Assembly (NCBI RefSeq): GCF_017877355.1
Contig: NZ_JAGIPR010000001.1
Span: 1-64,000 of the forward strand
Direction: 5' to 3'
DNA: 64,000 bases
Source: Chryseobacterium jejuense
GTDB taxonomy: Bacteria > Bacteroidota > Bacteroidia > Flavobacteriales > Weeksellaceae
Both the position numbers and the translations under genes were made by a program. Of the stretch, positions 25,909 to 34,568 are shown piece by piece (the first letter of the stretch is position 1; each line of letters starts with the position of its first letter). The notes under the pieces were generated by a model. That model had not been told where the DNA came from. It made no database searches and worked only from the letters and a program-made list of their open reading frames with translations.

Positions 25909-27063
25909 CTATTTGATGGTATTTTTATATTCATTGGGGGTCTGGCCGGTAACTTTTTTAAAGGCTTTAAAAAAAGTTGTTTTTGAAGTAAACCCAGCTT
26001 CTAATCCCATTGTCAGTAGATTATAGTTGTCATATTCCGGATCTGATATCATTTCCTTCACAGCTTCCACCCGGTATTGATTGATATAATGGGCGAAATT
26101 GTCTCCTGTTATCGTATTTACAATTTGTGAAACATATCCTGCACTTATGCCTAGTTTTTCAGCAACTTTTTCTCTGTTTAATGTACTGTCGGTATAAATG
26201 TGCTCGTCTTTACAAAGAAGTTCCAGTTTTTGAAAATAAAGATTGTCAGCTGTTATAGATTCCTTGTATGCTTCTGCAGTGCTATTTTCTTGCGTTGTAC
26301 TGTTTTCTGCAACTTGCAGATTGGGATGTATAATAGCCAAATCGTTGTTTAGAAAATGGTAGACAGCGTCTTTATTTTTTGCAAGCTTGTATTTGTAAAT
26401 GCCTATGTAGGCTGTCCAGTGCATGATAAATGTTGCCGATAAAGCCAGCCCACTCATGGTAGAGGAAATGTCTATTCCAAAAAAGAAGCCAGTCATATAC
26501 GTAATTAGCCAGGTAGATAATAATAAATAGAGCGTCGTTAATAAGGTAATTACCCATTTTTTCTCTTGTGGGTCTTTTAAGTGCCTTATCATAAAATAAG
26601 AGTAAAAAGGTGGAAACAGGATGATGATAAAGGCAAATAAAAACTGAATCAGTCTAAGTATATTGATGATGAAAATGCCTGAACCTGTGATTTTATAAAT
26701 TCCTAAAATATCATTAAGATGGTATAGAATAACAAAAGTAGAGGAATAGACAAATGGAATGTAGTACAAATACGTTCTTTGTCTGTTCTTTACGGTATCA
26801 TCAATTCGGTTTATTATAAACAGGAAGATGAAGACAGGCAGTAAAAATATCCACTCAATATAGTCCAGAAAACGCAGCAAAGGATAGGATGTAAATGCAC
26901 CTTCAAGTTCAAAAACATAATTCAGTAAAACCATGGAAAGTGCAAATAGTAAGTAGGCTAAATACTTATTTGAATTACTATTGAATAAGGAAGATTTTAG
27001 AATAACTACGCCTAAGACTATTCCCTGAAAAATAGCAATATTTAAAAGTGTTGTATAGATCAA
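25909..27063 (-). CDS. AraC-family regulator with N-terminal membrane domain
   Basis: 384 residues from TTG at 27063; no upstream ATG is available. About seven transmembrane helices occupy residues 1-215 (IAIFQGIVLGVVIL, LAYLLFALSMVLLNYVF, IILFPPFYSYFMI), and residues 275-384 are an AraC double HTH (GISAGYVSQIVNTITG; GLEAGFTSKTTFFKAFKKVTGQTPNEY). This membrane-tethered layout is common in Flavobacteriia. The ligand and target genes are unknown; the divergent or nearby barrel protein gene is a candidate. Confidence 0.88.
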   Translation of the reverse strand: MIYTTLLNIAIFQGIVLGVVILKSSLFNSNSNKYLAYLLFALSMVLLNYVFELEGAFTSYPLLRFLDYIEWIFLLPVFIFLFIINRIDDTVKNRQRTYLYYIPFVYSSTFVILYHLNDILGIYKITGSGIFIINILRLIQFLFAFIIILFPPFYSYFMIRHLKDPQEKKWVITLLTTLYLLLSTWLITYMTGFFFGIDISSTMSGLALSATFIMHWTAYIGIYKYKLAKNKDAVYHFLNNDLAIIHPNLQVAENSTTQENSTAEAYKESITADNLYFQKLELLCKDEHIYTDSTLNREKVAEKLGISAGYVSQIVNTITGDNFAHYINQYRVEAVKEMISDPEYDNYNLLTMGLEAGFTSKTTFFKAFKKVTGQTPNEYKNTIK

Positions 27064-27257
27064 TTTTATAAAAGTGGTTATAAGGATTTATGGTGGCTAA
27101 ATGTAGCTCTTTCATACGAATTGATAAAAACAATTAACTTTTTTAAGGATCAGGACATCTGCTCAGCTGAAATGATTTATTAATTGGTGTAAAAATAAAT
27201 GTTTTTTTAGTATTAACCCCGCCATTTTATCAAACTGCTGTTATATGCCATTTATTT

Positions 27258-28304
27258 TTATTTTCCATTGATGTCATCATACAGCTTATCCACTACTTTT
27301 TCTAAAATTTCTCCTGTTTCATTAAAGCTGGTGTTGGTCAATATGGATATTCCTATATTTTGTTTAGGATAAATCACAAACCAATTCTGCATTCCGTATA
27401 TCCCTCCGTGATGCCTGTACATTAATTCATTACCATTTTCTATGATGTACCAATGATACCCTTCCCAAAAATCAGAGCCTTCTTTATATAATTTTTTATG
27501 AGATTCGTTGACAATAGGATTTGATGAGTCAAGCTGCAATTTCATATACTTCACCAAATCGGTAGTCGTAGAGTGCAATCCTGAAATTCCACCCCATAAA
27601 GTTCTGTTGAAGTTGGGCATTAACTCGTTTTTATCGTTATAGCCTTTTACCAGTCTTGTTCTGTCATTTTCATTGAGTGTAAACTTGGTTTGGTTCATGG
27701 TATTGGGTTTCAAAACAAATTCAATGACCAGTTCCTCAAAAGATTTTTGATATACTTTTTCAAGGATATAGGCGGTCAGCTCCGGAGCCGTGTTTGAATA
27801 GTAATAGACTTCTCCGGGTTTCGTCTCAATGTTGATGAGTTTTAAACCCTCCAGAAAAGCCTTTTTATTTTCGCTTTTTATAGGGAAATTAGGAAATCCA
27901 CTGGTATGGGTGATGAGGTGTTTGATTTTTATAGGTTCACCTTTAAACTCTAAATTAGGATAAGGTTCATTAAGATAGATTCTGATATCATCCTCTAAAT
28001 TTATTTTTTTATCAAGCACGGCTTTAGCGGCTACATAACCTGTAAAGGTTTTAGTGACAGAAGCTAATTCATAAAGGGTAGAATCGTTGGGTTTGTTTCC
28101 TTTTCCAATCGTTAATTCTCCAAAATGTTTGATGGTAGATTTTCCATCTTTAAGCACGGCAATGGAAACAGAATGAAATCTTTTGTCCTCCAATAGCTGA
28201 AGAGCATTTTTTGTAATCGCATTTTCAACATTTTGTTTATGGATTGGGTGAACACTTTTACATCCAAGTAAGGCAAAAAATAAAATAAGGGTTACATATT
28301 TCAT
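27258..28304 (-). CDS. Class-C beta-lactamase-family serine hydrolase, lipoprotein (AraC-controlled candidate)
   Basis: 348 residues. Lipobox LLGC (Cys15). Motifs: SVTK in ELASVTKTFTGYVAA, YSN in VYYYSNTAPELT, and HHG in YRHHGGIYGMQ. Periplasmic or surface serine hydrolase of the beta-lactamase class C fold; substrate unknown. The AraC-type gene lies directly upstream on the same strand, and a 17-bp direct repeat (28411-28449) precedes the start, suggesting regulation by that protein. Confidence 0.88.
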   Translation of the reverse strand: MKYVTLILFFALLGCKSVHPIHKQNVENAITKNALQLLEDKRFHSVSIAVLKDGKSTIKHFGELTIGKGNKPNDSTLYELASVTKTFTGYVAAKAVLDKKINLEDDIRIYLNEPYPNLEFKGEPIKIKHLITHTSGFPNFPIKSENKKAFLEGLKLINIETKPGEVYYYSNTAPELTAYILEKVYQKSFEELVIEFVLKPNTMNQTKFTLNENDRTRLVKGYNDKNELMPNFNRTLWGGISGLHSTTTDLVKYMKLQLDSSNPIVNESHKKLYKEGSDFWEGYHWYIIENGNELMYRHHGGIYGMQNWFVIYPKQNIGISILTNTSFNETGEILEKVVDKLYDDINGK

Positions 28305-28383
28305 GGTCAGAATTTTAATTTGATATTCATAATCTGATGCAAATATGCTGTAGAGAATCTTGAATAAAGTCCGTATAAAAAAG

Positions 28384-28416
28384 TCGGACTCATTTTATTC
28401 ATTAAAATGAGTCCGA
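28384..28416. other. Perfect 14-bp inverted repeat upstream of serine hydrolase gene
   Basis: TCGGACTCATTTTA / TAAAATGAGTCCGA with a 5-nt loop. It may terminate the AraC gene upstream, and its right arm overlaps the first copy of the direct repeat. Confidence 0.7.
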
Positions 28417-28449
28417 TTATCTGCAATCCAAAGTCCGATTATTTGCAAT
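28411..28449 (-). promoter_or_regulatory. Candidate AraC-type operator: 17-bp direct repeat, 22-bp period
   Basis: GTCCGATTATCTGCAAT (28411-28427) and GTCCGATTATTTGCAAT (28433-28449) differ at one base. Paired 17-bp direct half-sites one face apart are typical of AraC proteins. It lies in the gap between the AraC-type gene and the serine hydrolase gene. Confidence 0.6.
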
Positions 28450-28459
28450 TGATTATTTA

Positions 28460-29584
28460 TCAGCTGTTTCTGAATGCTGTTGGCGTTTGATTCGTATATT
28501 TTTTAAACGAAGTATGAAAAGAAGATTTTGAATTGAAACCTACTTCATATAAAATTTCTAGCACCGTATATTCTTTTTTCGTGGGATCTTTCAGAATCAT
28601 CATTGCTTTTTTAACGCGGTATTCATTCACAAAATCAAAAAAATGCTGATTGAGGTGATGGTTAATTAATACAGACAACTCACGAACAGGAATACTCACC
28701 TGATCTGCAAGTTCCTGAATTGTTAATGAAGGTTCTAAGAAAGGTTCTTTTTCAACCATGAATTTTTTAAGCTGTTCGATCTGAATATTTTTTGTTTCAT
28801 CGGTTTTATTTTCAATTTCCGGAGTTTCAGCAAAATCTTTTGTCGGCTGTAAGGTAGAATCAATTCTTCGGAAAAGCTCAGGATAATTTAATGCCTTTAA
28901 TATAAACCAGCAGGCAGCCAGTAAAAAGGAAGTTCCTGCCAGAATATGCAGCCAGATAAACAGATCGTTGTATGCAGTATATCGTATGATATTTTTAAAA
29001 ATAATACATACATGGATGAATAAGAAAATGAGGGTAAGCTGAAACAGCCATTGGTATAACAAGGTGTTAGGATTCGTGTAGTTTTCAAGATAAACCTTCT
29101 TGTATTTTTTGAGGATCATGAATATACCAACGATATAAAAGAAAAACTGCAGTTCCCCGATGAGCTGATACGCAAACATTTCAGGGGAGTGCCACATCGT
29201 TGTAAAGAATTCTTTTTTTGCAGTACCTTCTGCAAGATAAAGCCTTGGAACTAATATTAAGTTGGCAACAATGAAAGGAATAAGATGCAGTAAATGCTTT
29301 CTTTTTAAGGTGAAATCAGAATAACAAATAGCATTCACATACAGATAGAAAAGAGGCATTACCAATAAGTACGCAGATATTTTGAAAGCTTTCAGATTGT
29401 AACTATCTACAAAAAGATGCATAAAAATTCCGCTGATATCAATGGCATTGATGATCAGGAATGCTGCAAATAACCTGTTTTCCAGTTTTCTTTCTGTTTT
29501 TACTGTTAATAAAAAAACAGAAAGCAGCAGCGATACAAAAACAGCTATCGCAGCAATAACTTCCAGAAAACTTAATTTGTCCAT
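28460..29584 (-). CDS. AraC-family regulator with N-terminal membrane domain
   Basis: 374 residues from the ATG at 29584 (MDKLSFLEVIAAIAVF); the frame is open further up to 29635. Seven or so transmembrane helices (VFVSLLLSVFLLTV, HLLHLIPFIVANLILV, LHILAGTSFLLAACWFIL) precede a cytoplasmic AraC double HTH (IQELADQVSIPVRELSVLINHHLNQ; ILYEVGFNSKSSFHTSFKKYTNQTPTAF). Membrane-tethered regulator. Its probable target is the serine hydrolase gene 155 bases downstream, with the direct-repeat operator between them. Confidence 0.88.
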   Translation of the reverse strand: MDKLSFLEVIAAIAVFVSLLLSVFLLTVKTERKLENRLFAAFLIINAIDISGIFMHLFVDSYNLKAFKISAYLLVMPLFYLYVNAICYSDFTLKRKHLLHLIPFIVANLILVPRLYLAEGTAKKEFFTTMWHSPEMFAYQLIGELQFFFYIVGIFMILKKYKKVYLENYTNPNTLLYQWLFQLTLIFLFIHVCIIFKNIIRYTAYNDLFIWLHILAGTSFLLAACWFILKALNYPELFRRIDSTLQPTKDFAETPEIENKTDETKNIQIEQLKKFMVEKEPFLEPSLTIQELADQVSIPVRELSVLINHHLNQHFFDFVNEYRVKKAMMILKDPTKKEYTVLEILYEVGFNSKSSFHTSFKKYTNQTPTAFRNS

Positions 29585-29660
29585 TAGTTTTTTTACAAAA
29601 ATAGGATATAAGTGATAAAGAGAAATGATTATCAATCATCATTTTTCAAATATTGTGCTC

Positions 29661-29745
29661 TGCTGTAGAAAGTCTAGCGACTTTGAGCTGGTAAATAAGA
29701 TCATTTCCTTTACACTTGATCCAATGTCAGGAGACTTCGAAGAGC
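29661..29745. repeat. REP-like hairpin element, copy 1
   Basis: About 85 bp. Left arm (C)GACTTTGAGC and right arm near 29717-29738 (AATGTCAGGAGAC) give an imperfect stem; the conserved spacer is TGGTAAATAAGATCATTTCC. This copy has a substitution in the left arm (CTAGCGAC instead of CTCCCGAC). See the copies at 31198, 34196 and 35631. Confidence 0.7.
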
Positions 29746-29939
29746 GGGAAAGGGACTTTTAAGTTAAATTACCGTTTTTGATAGATCTATTGATATTCAG
29801 ATTAGTAATGCCGGCCAGGCACCAAACGAATATAAAAATACCAGCAAATAAGTACCATTTTATGCACTTTTAAGCTTTTGAAACCTCTTCTAATTTTTCT
29901 TATGTGAATTTTGCATTTAAATAATTCAAAGTACATTTT

Positions 29940-31058
29940 ATGAAAAAGTTTTTATTACTAGCTGTTGTTATTTTTATCACCTCATGTAGTCATGACGATT
30001 CAAACCCCTCACCAGATAGAAAAGCACTGGCACAGCAAAAACTTGCTACAGCTTTGTCCAACTTCCCCGGTTTAAGCCTTAGTGTAAAGACAGCTTCCGA
30101 GAATTATACCCTGGTTGCAGGAGATGCGGTAATGAATGAAAAGTCGATGGCTGCTTCTGCACTTCACTATATGCAGAGTATTTCAAAAACCTTTACCGCA
30201 GTTGCTGTCCTAAAACTGAAAGAGGAGGGCAAAATTAATCTCGATGCCAAAGTAAACACCTATCTTCCTGCCATTTGTAATCATCTGCCCAACGGAAATA
30301 TCATTACGGTAAGGCAACTGCTTACGATGACATCAGGCCTTCCTGATTATTTGGATAGTGATCCGTTTTTAAACGATGTTGTTGCAGGGCCACTGCCTAT
30401 GACGAGCGAACAGGTGTTGAGCTATGTATATAATCAACCTGCAAAATTTGCACCCGGAACCTCATTTGGGTATTGCAATATAAATTATCACTTGCTGGCT
30501 CTTATTATTGATCGTGTTACTCCAAACGGACATCGACAGTATATTACAGACAAAATAATTAATGCCATTGGACTTTCCAACACTTATTATATAGCAGGCT
30601 CGGCAAGCCATACGGCTCCCGAAAGAACAACGGCTAACTATCTGGAAATAGATGGCACTTTTAACGATGTGAGCGAATTGCAGTTAGGTACAGTACGTAC
30701 CTTCATTGGCGATGACGGTATTGTGGCTTCCGCTCAGGATATAGCTGGATTTTACTACAAGCTGCTCCATGACAAAACGGTACTGTCACCCGCATTGCTG
30801 GAAGAAATGAAGGTTACGGAGAGTGATCAGGGTACTCCGATATATGGCTTAGGGCTATATTTTTATAAAACCAATGGCGGCCTGCAGGCCATCGGTCACC
30901 AGGGTAGTGGTATCGGAGCCGGTGCCAATGCTTTTTATTTTCCTTCCAAAAATACCAGCGTCGTCCTGTGTACCAACGCGGGAACGCTTTTCGATGCATT
31001 AAAAGAGGAGCAGTTACAGGCGTTGTATGAGGAAATTATAGGGATATTGCTTGACTAA
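29940..31058 (+). CDS. Class-C beta-lactamase-family serine hydrolase, lipoprotein, GC-richer
   Basis: 372 residues. Lipobox FITSC (Cys16). SISK in YMQSISKTFTAVAVL, YCN in FGYCNINYHLL, HQG in IGHQGSGIGAG. Base composition is visibly more GC-rich than neighbouring genes, and codons such as CTG, GCC, ACG are common, suggesting transfer from a relative of higher GC. Periplasmic or surface D-Ala-D-Ala carboxypeptidase/esterase-like enzyme; substrate unknown. Flanked on both sides by REP-like elements. Confidence 0.87.
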   Translation: MKKFLLLAVVIFITSCSHDDSNPSPDRKALAQQKLATALSNFPGLSLSVKTASENYTLVAGDAVMNEKSMAASALHYMQSISKTFTAVAVLKLKEEGKINLDAKVNTYLPAICNHLPNGNIITVRQLLTMTSGLPDYLDSDPFLNDVVAGPLPMTSEQVLSYVYNQPAKFAPGTSFGYCNINYHLLALIIDRVTPNGHRQYITDKIINAIGLSNTYYIAGSASHTAPERTTANYLEIDGTFNDVSELQLGTVRTFIGDDGIVASAQDIAGFYYKLLHDKTVLSPALLEEMKVTESDQGTPIYGLGLYFYKTNGGLQAIGHQGSGIGAGANAFYFPSKNTSVVLCTNAGTLFDALKEEQLQALYEEIIGILLD

Positions 31059-31197
31059 AAACTAATTTAAACCGCCGTATCGCGTTCCTTACTTACGAAG
31101 ATATAAGCTAATGATGAGCCATCGGTTAGCAGTAATGGAAAGAGAAGTAAAGAAATTGCCATTGGTCTCTTCATCAATATTGATACTGTCAACAGTC

Positions 31198-31282
31198 TGC
31201 TGCGCAAAATCTCCCGACTTTGAGCTGGTAAATAAGATTATTTTCTTTAAACTTGCTTCAAAATCAGGAGACTTCGGAGAGC
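31198..31282. repeat. REP-like hairpin element, copy 2
   Basis: CTCCCGACTTTGAGC ... GCTTCAAAATCAGGAGAC: near-complementary arms of about 16 bp around a 33-nt spacer. No gene in 31059-31350 otherwise. Confidence 0.75.
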
Positions 31283-31350
31283 AAGTGATGCGAACATTAC
31301 TTATGATTTTACATTCATAAATGTACCGTAAACTTCGTAGATAAATAAGA

Positions 31351-31373
31351 AATGCCCCTTTTTCAGGGGCATT
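31351..31373 (-). terminator. Terminator of the secreted protein gene
   Basis: AATGCCCCT / AGGGGCATT, 9-bp GC-rich stem with a 5-nt loop just after the stop codon of the 405-residue gene. Confidence 0.8.
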
Positions 31374-31376
31374 ATA

Positions 31377-32594
31377 TTATGGTGCTTTTACTTGCTCTAT
31401 CTTTATGAATACTTTAGAAAGGTTGGGTTGGGCACTGCCTGAAGTGGGTGCTCCTACCATAATGGTTGCGGTATAAGCGGTTTTTGAAGAAGAATTACTG
31501 TCTATCCAGGTATATCTTCTATGTTCAGGTCCGCCACCGGCTCCATCTATAATACCTATGTTCCCCCAGTAAGCAGTTCCTATTGGCCCTGTGCCTTGAG
31601 GAACCCAAGAAGTTGATGAATCTGCCATACCACCCCATACTCCTGAAGTAATATTGTTTGTTGTTACAGCTGAACCAATATAACCACCATATTCGGTATT
31701 ATAATTCCAATATAGATTAACGGTAGAACCTGTATTATTATACAATTGTACATTAGGAATGGCAGGGGTTGTACCACTTGTGGTGTCAAATATTACCCTG
31801 ATCGAATACTTACCATCTGAAGTAGCAAGAGGTAAAGTATAGGCTTGTTTCCCGTTGGGATCGGTTGTTAGGGTAGGATATCCCATTACAGCGAGAGATG
31901 AAATGTCTGCACGACTGGTATTTCCCACTGTAGCGGTACAGTTTTGTCCTGCTGTTAAGAAAGGAACTGCAGTGCTGTTCAGAGGAAGGGTCATATCATT
32001 ACCAGTGGTAGGAGTCCCAGTCACGGAGAATACCAATTCGCCATCACCAAACTCTAAAGTTCCGGGTCTTAGCTGGAAGGTTAATCCGTTCACGGTAAAA
32101 GGAGCTCCTGAATTATACGCACCTCCGTTTCCTTGGCTATAAGTAACTCTCAGGTTTCCGTTGAAAGGAGTACCGGCAGTATAAGTAGAAGGATTTAAGT
32201 AAGCTGTGGTACATTGTAATGCGGAAATCGCCGGAGAGATGGCATTTGTTGCTTGTGTAAGTCTCTGCCATACTGATCCGTCAAAATAATAATAGCCCAT
32301 AGCAGTAACAAGGATCCGTTGTCCTGTGGCATCTCCGCCAGTAACATCCGTAATGTAAATTAATGCTCCTCTCTGATCGCTGCCATAGGTAGCCGTATTG
32401 GCTGTAAGCTCAGCTCTTGTAAGCCTCGGAGCCTGTAATCCGAATGTTTGTGTGTTATCTGTAATCACTCCTGAGCCATCTCTTTTAGCAGATACATCCA
32501 TCGTTGTTTTTGGTAAAGTTGTATTGAAGCCTACTTGGGCAAACGAGAATCCAGAAATAAGAATAGCACTGAATTGTGTAAATTTTGTTTTCAT
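31377..32594 (-). CDS. Secreted surface protein with adhesin-like repeats
   Basis: 405 residues, signal peptide 1-19 (ILISGFSFA-Q). The mature start QVGFNTTLPKTTMDVSAKRDG is the Bacteroidetes 'GINT..P..TLDV' opening of many surface proteins. Residues 130-405 are Thr/Gly/Ser/Asn-rich, beta-rich, with few charged residues. Related in its opening to the secreted protein at 62597-63355. No catalytic motif. Probably an extracellular matrix or adhesin-like protein; export route is not determined by a visible sorting domain. Confidence 0.72.
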   Translation of the reverse strand: MKTKFTQFSAILISGFSFAQVGFNTTLPKTTMDVSAKRDGSGVITDNTQTFGLQAPRLTRAELTANTATYGSDQRGALIYITDVTGGDATGQRILVTAMGYYYFDGSVWQRLTQATNAISPAISALQCTTAYLNPSTYTAGTPFNGNLRVTYSQGNGGAYNSGAPFTVNGLTFQLRPGTLEFGDGELVFSVTGTPTTGNDMTLPLNSTAVPFLTAGQNCTATVGNTSRADISSLAVMGYPTLTTDPNGKQAYTLPLATSDGKYSIRVIFDTTSGTTPAIPNVQLYNNTGSTVNLYWNYNTEYGGYIGSAVTTNNITSGVWGGMADSSTSWVPQGTGPIGTAYWGNIGIIDGAGGGPEHRRYTWIDSNSSSKTAYTATIMVGAPTSGSAQPNLSKVFIKIEQVKAP

Positions 32595-33309
32595 GGTAAG
32601 GTGTTATTTTGTGTAAATCAAATATAACTTTTTTTCATGAATAAATAAAAAAAAACATTTATAGTTGAAAAAAAAGTAATTAACTCGTAATATTCTATTA
32701 AAATATGGGGGTTTCGGATTGGTTTGTAATGTTTTTAATTTCAGTATTTTAAGTTTGATTAAAACTATTTATATCAAATTCTGTCAAATTCTTTTTTTCT
32801 CTAAAATGATATGATTTTTGCTTAATATATAGATGTTTATACTCATTGTTTTATTTCTAATCGGTTCTAATATCTTGAAAATATAACTAAATATATTATA
32901 GTTAAATATAAATGGTTATAGGTGAATTTAATAAATTATCCAAAGTCTAAAATAAACGAGTTGCATTTTCTTGATAGAATTCTAAATTGTAAACACTTTT
33001 TTGGGTGTCAAGAGAACTTGACGAGACATTATTCAAAATTATCCGGGGTCAAACTGTTTAATTTTTATCTAAATCACATGCTTTGAGTGTTCTTTGATTG
33101 AAAATATTTTGTGACTTTTAACCCCGTTGAGTCTTCAATTTTTATTTTATATAAAATAGTTTAAACAGCTTTAAAGTATAATTGGGTACATCCAGGTATA
33201 TAATGCCATAATTTTTCTATATTTAGAAGTGTATTAGTATACATGTTTATGAATGTTTAGAAAAATAGTTTGTGTTTATATTTTGCACTCTAAAGTATGC
33301 CTATCCATA
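32595..33309. other. Long AT-rich intergenic stretch
   Basis: About 700 bases of very AT-rich sequence without any supported gene or RNA. It lies upstream of the divergent secreted protein gene and next to the MITE-like element. Confidence 0.4.
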
Positions 33310-33501
33310 TTAATATAAGGTGACTATATACAATTTTACACCACTGTCATTGACTACGTCGAATCTTCGATTTCTGACGAAGGAAGAATCTCATAATATG
33401 GCTTAGATTCTTCATTTCACTTCGTTACATTCAGAATGACAGAATCATAATAATAAGATAACCGCATTAGTGTAAAATTGTATATAATTACCTAATATAA
33501 A
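33310..33501. mobile_element. MITE-like element with 32-bp terminal inverted repeats
   Basis: The ends are a perfect 17-bp inverted repeat TATATACAATTTTACAC (33325-33341; complement 33470-33486) that extends to 28 of 32 matches (33310-33341 / 33470-33501). The interior (33342-33469) carries CTGTCATT / AATGACAG as a second inverted repeat around GAATCTTCGATTTCTGACGA. No ORF, about 190 bp, so it cannot move on its own. It ends 7 bases before the next gene's start codon. Confidence 0.8.
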
Positions 33502-33508
33502 AAAGATA

Positions 33509-34180
33509 ATGCCGATAAACCCAATACCTCCGGACGGAGGCATGTTATATAAAGAAACAGATATGGCTCAGTTATTCCCTGAGCCATTAAATGCAATAAC
33601 TGCTCTGTTATTTTTAGCCTTAGCCATTTTTTGGACCTTTAAAATCAAGGGTAATTTTAAAGAATATCCTTTTTTAACATACTGCTTAATTTTATTATAC
33701 ATTGGTGCCATAGGGGGAACTGTTTATCATTCATTCAGACAATGGCCGGTATTTATTATGATGGATTGGATGCCCATTATGTTGCTCTGTTTGTCTGCCG
33801 GATTTTATTTTGTAGTTCAGAGAATCAGATGGTACTATGCTGTTTTAATGGTTCTTGTATATCTAATGCTCATGTTTGCTTTGAGAAACTGGATTTTGAT
33901 AGACAACACTTCTCTCTTTATCAACGTAAATTATGCCGTCATGGCTTCATTTGTGCTTTTTTCGGTAGTAAGCTATTTAATCTATACCCAATGGAAAGCT
34001 GGCAAATGGGTAGGCTTTGCTTTATTGTCATTTGTTTTTGCACTTACCTTCCGTATAGCTGACAAATGGGACTGTTTAAGTTTCGGAACACACTTTTTAT
34101 GGCATACTTTTGGGGCGGCAGCAACATTTTGCATGTTTAATTATATCTACCTTACGCGGAATAACATTAAAAAAACATAA
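33509..34180 (+). CDS. Alkaline ceramidase-like seven-helix membrane protein (CREST superfamily)
   Basis: 223 residues with seven predicted transmembrane helices. CREST-type metal residues are visible: GGTVYHSFRQWPV (first His), MMDWMPIMLLC (Asp), and GTHFLWHTFGAAATF (HxxxH-type pair). The superfamily includes ceramidases and PAQR receptors, which use Zn2+-dependent amide hydrolysis. Its substrate is not predictable; Bacteroidetes make sphingolipids, so a ceramide-type lipid is possible. Start at ATG 33509, 7 bases beyond the MITE-like element. Confidence 0.75.
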   Translation: MPINPIPPDGGMLYKETDMAQLFPEPLNAITALLFLALAIFWTFKIKGNFKEYPFLTYCLILLYIGAIGGTVYHSFRQWPVFIMMDWMPIMLLCLSAGFYFVVQRIRWYYAVLMVLVYLMLMFALRNWILIDNTSLFINVNYAVMASFVLFSVVSYLIYTQWKAGKWVGFALLSFVFALTFRIADKWDCLSFGTHFLWHTFGAAATFCMFNYIYLTRNNIKKT

Positions 34181-34195
34181 GTAGTTTTTATTTCT

Positions 34196-34281
34196 TTGCT
34201 GTACAAATTCTCCCGACTTTGGAGCTAGTAAATAAGGTCATTTCCTTCAAACTTGCTCCAAAGTCAGGAGACTTCAGAAAG
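34196..34281. repeat. REP-like hairpin element, copy 3
   Basis: CTCCCGACTTTGGAGC ... GCTCCAAAGTCAGGAGAC: the best-paired copy, with compensatory G/C insertions in both arms (TTGGAGC / GCTCCAA), evidence that base pairing matters. Confidence 0.8.
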
Positions 34282-34568
34282 TGGGGGAATAAATAAAAAA
34301 GCGAATGCACAACTTCTAAAAAGAAATAAAATTTCAAAAATCTATATAAAAGCAATCTAGCTTTATAAACGAGTAATTGTCAATCGTTTTTTGTACTGTC
34401 AATCCAACCAAAGCAAAGTGTTTCATCAACGGCTTCACTCCAACTTATTGAAGGGAGGTTAGACTTGTTTGTGTAATAAAGTCAAACAGGTTGTTTGGAC
34501 TGTTGGTTTTTCCCAACCATTGTTTCCCACCTGTTCTGCTTTGAGGACAATATGTTTCTCCTTCCTTG
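34282..34568. other. Intergenic region without supported gene
   Basis: Moderate-GC sequence between a REP-like element and the hydrolase stop. One minus-strand frame is open over 34459-34650 but overlaps the hydrolase gene and has no coding features. Confidence 0.4.

Noticed and set aside
33342..33469. CRISPR-like repeats in the MITE interior
   Set aside because: Only one inverted pair is present, with no direct repeats at spacer-like intervals and no cas genes.
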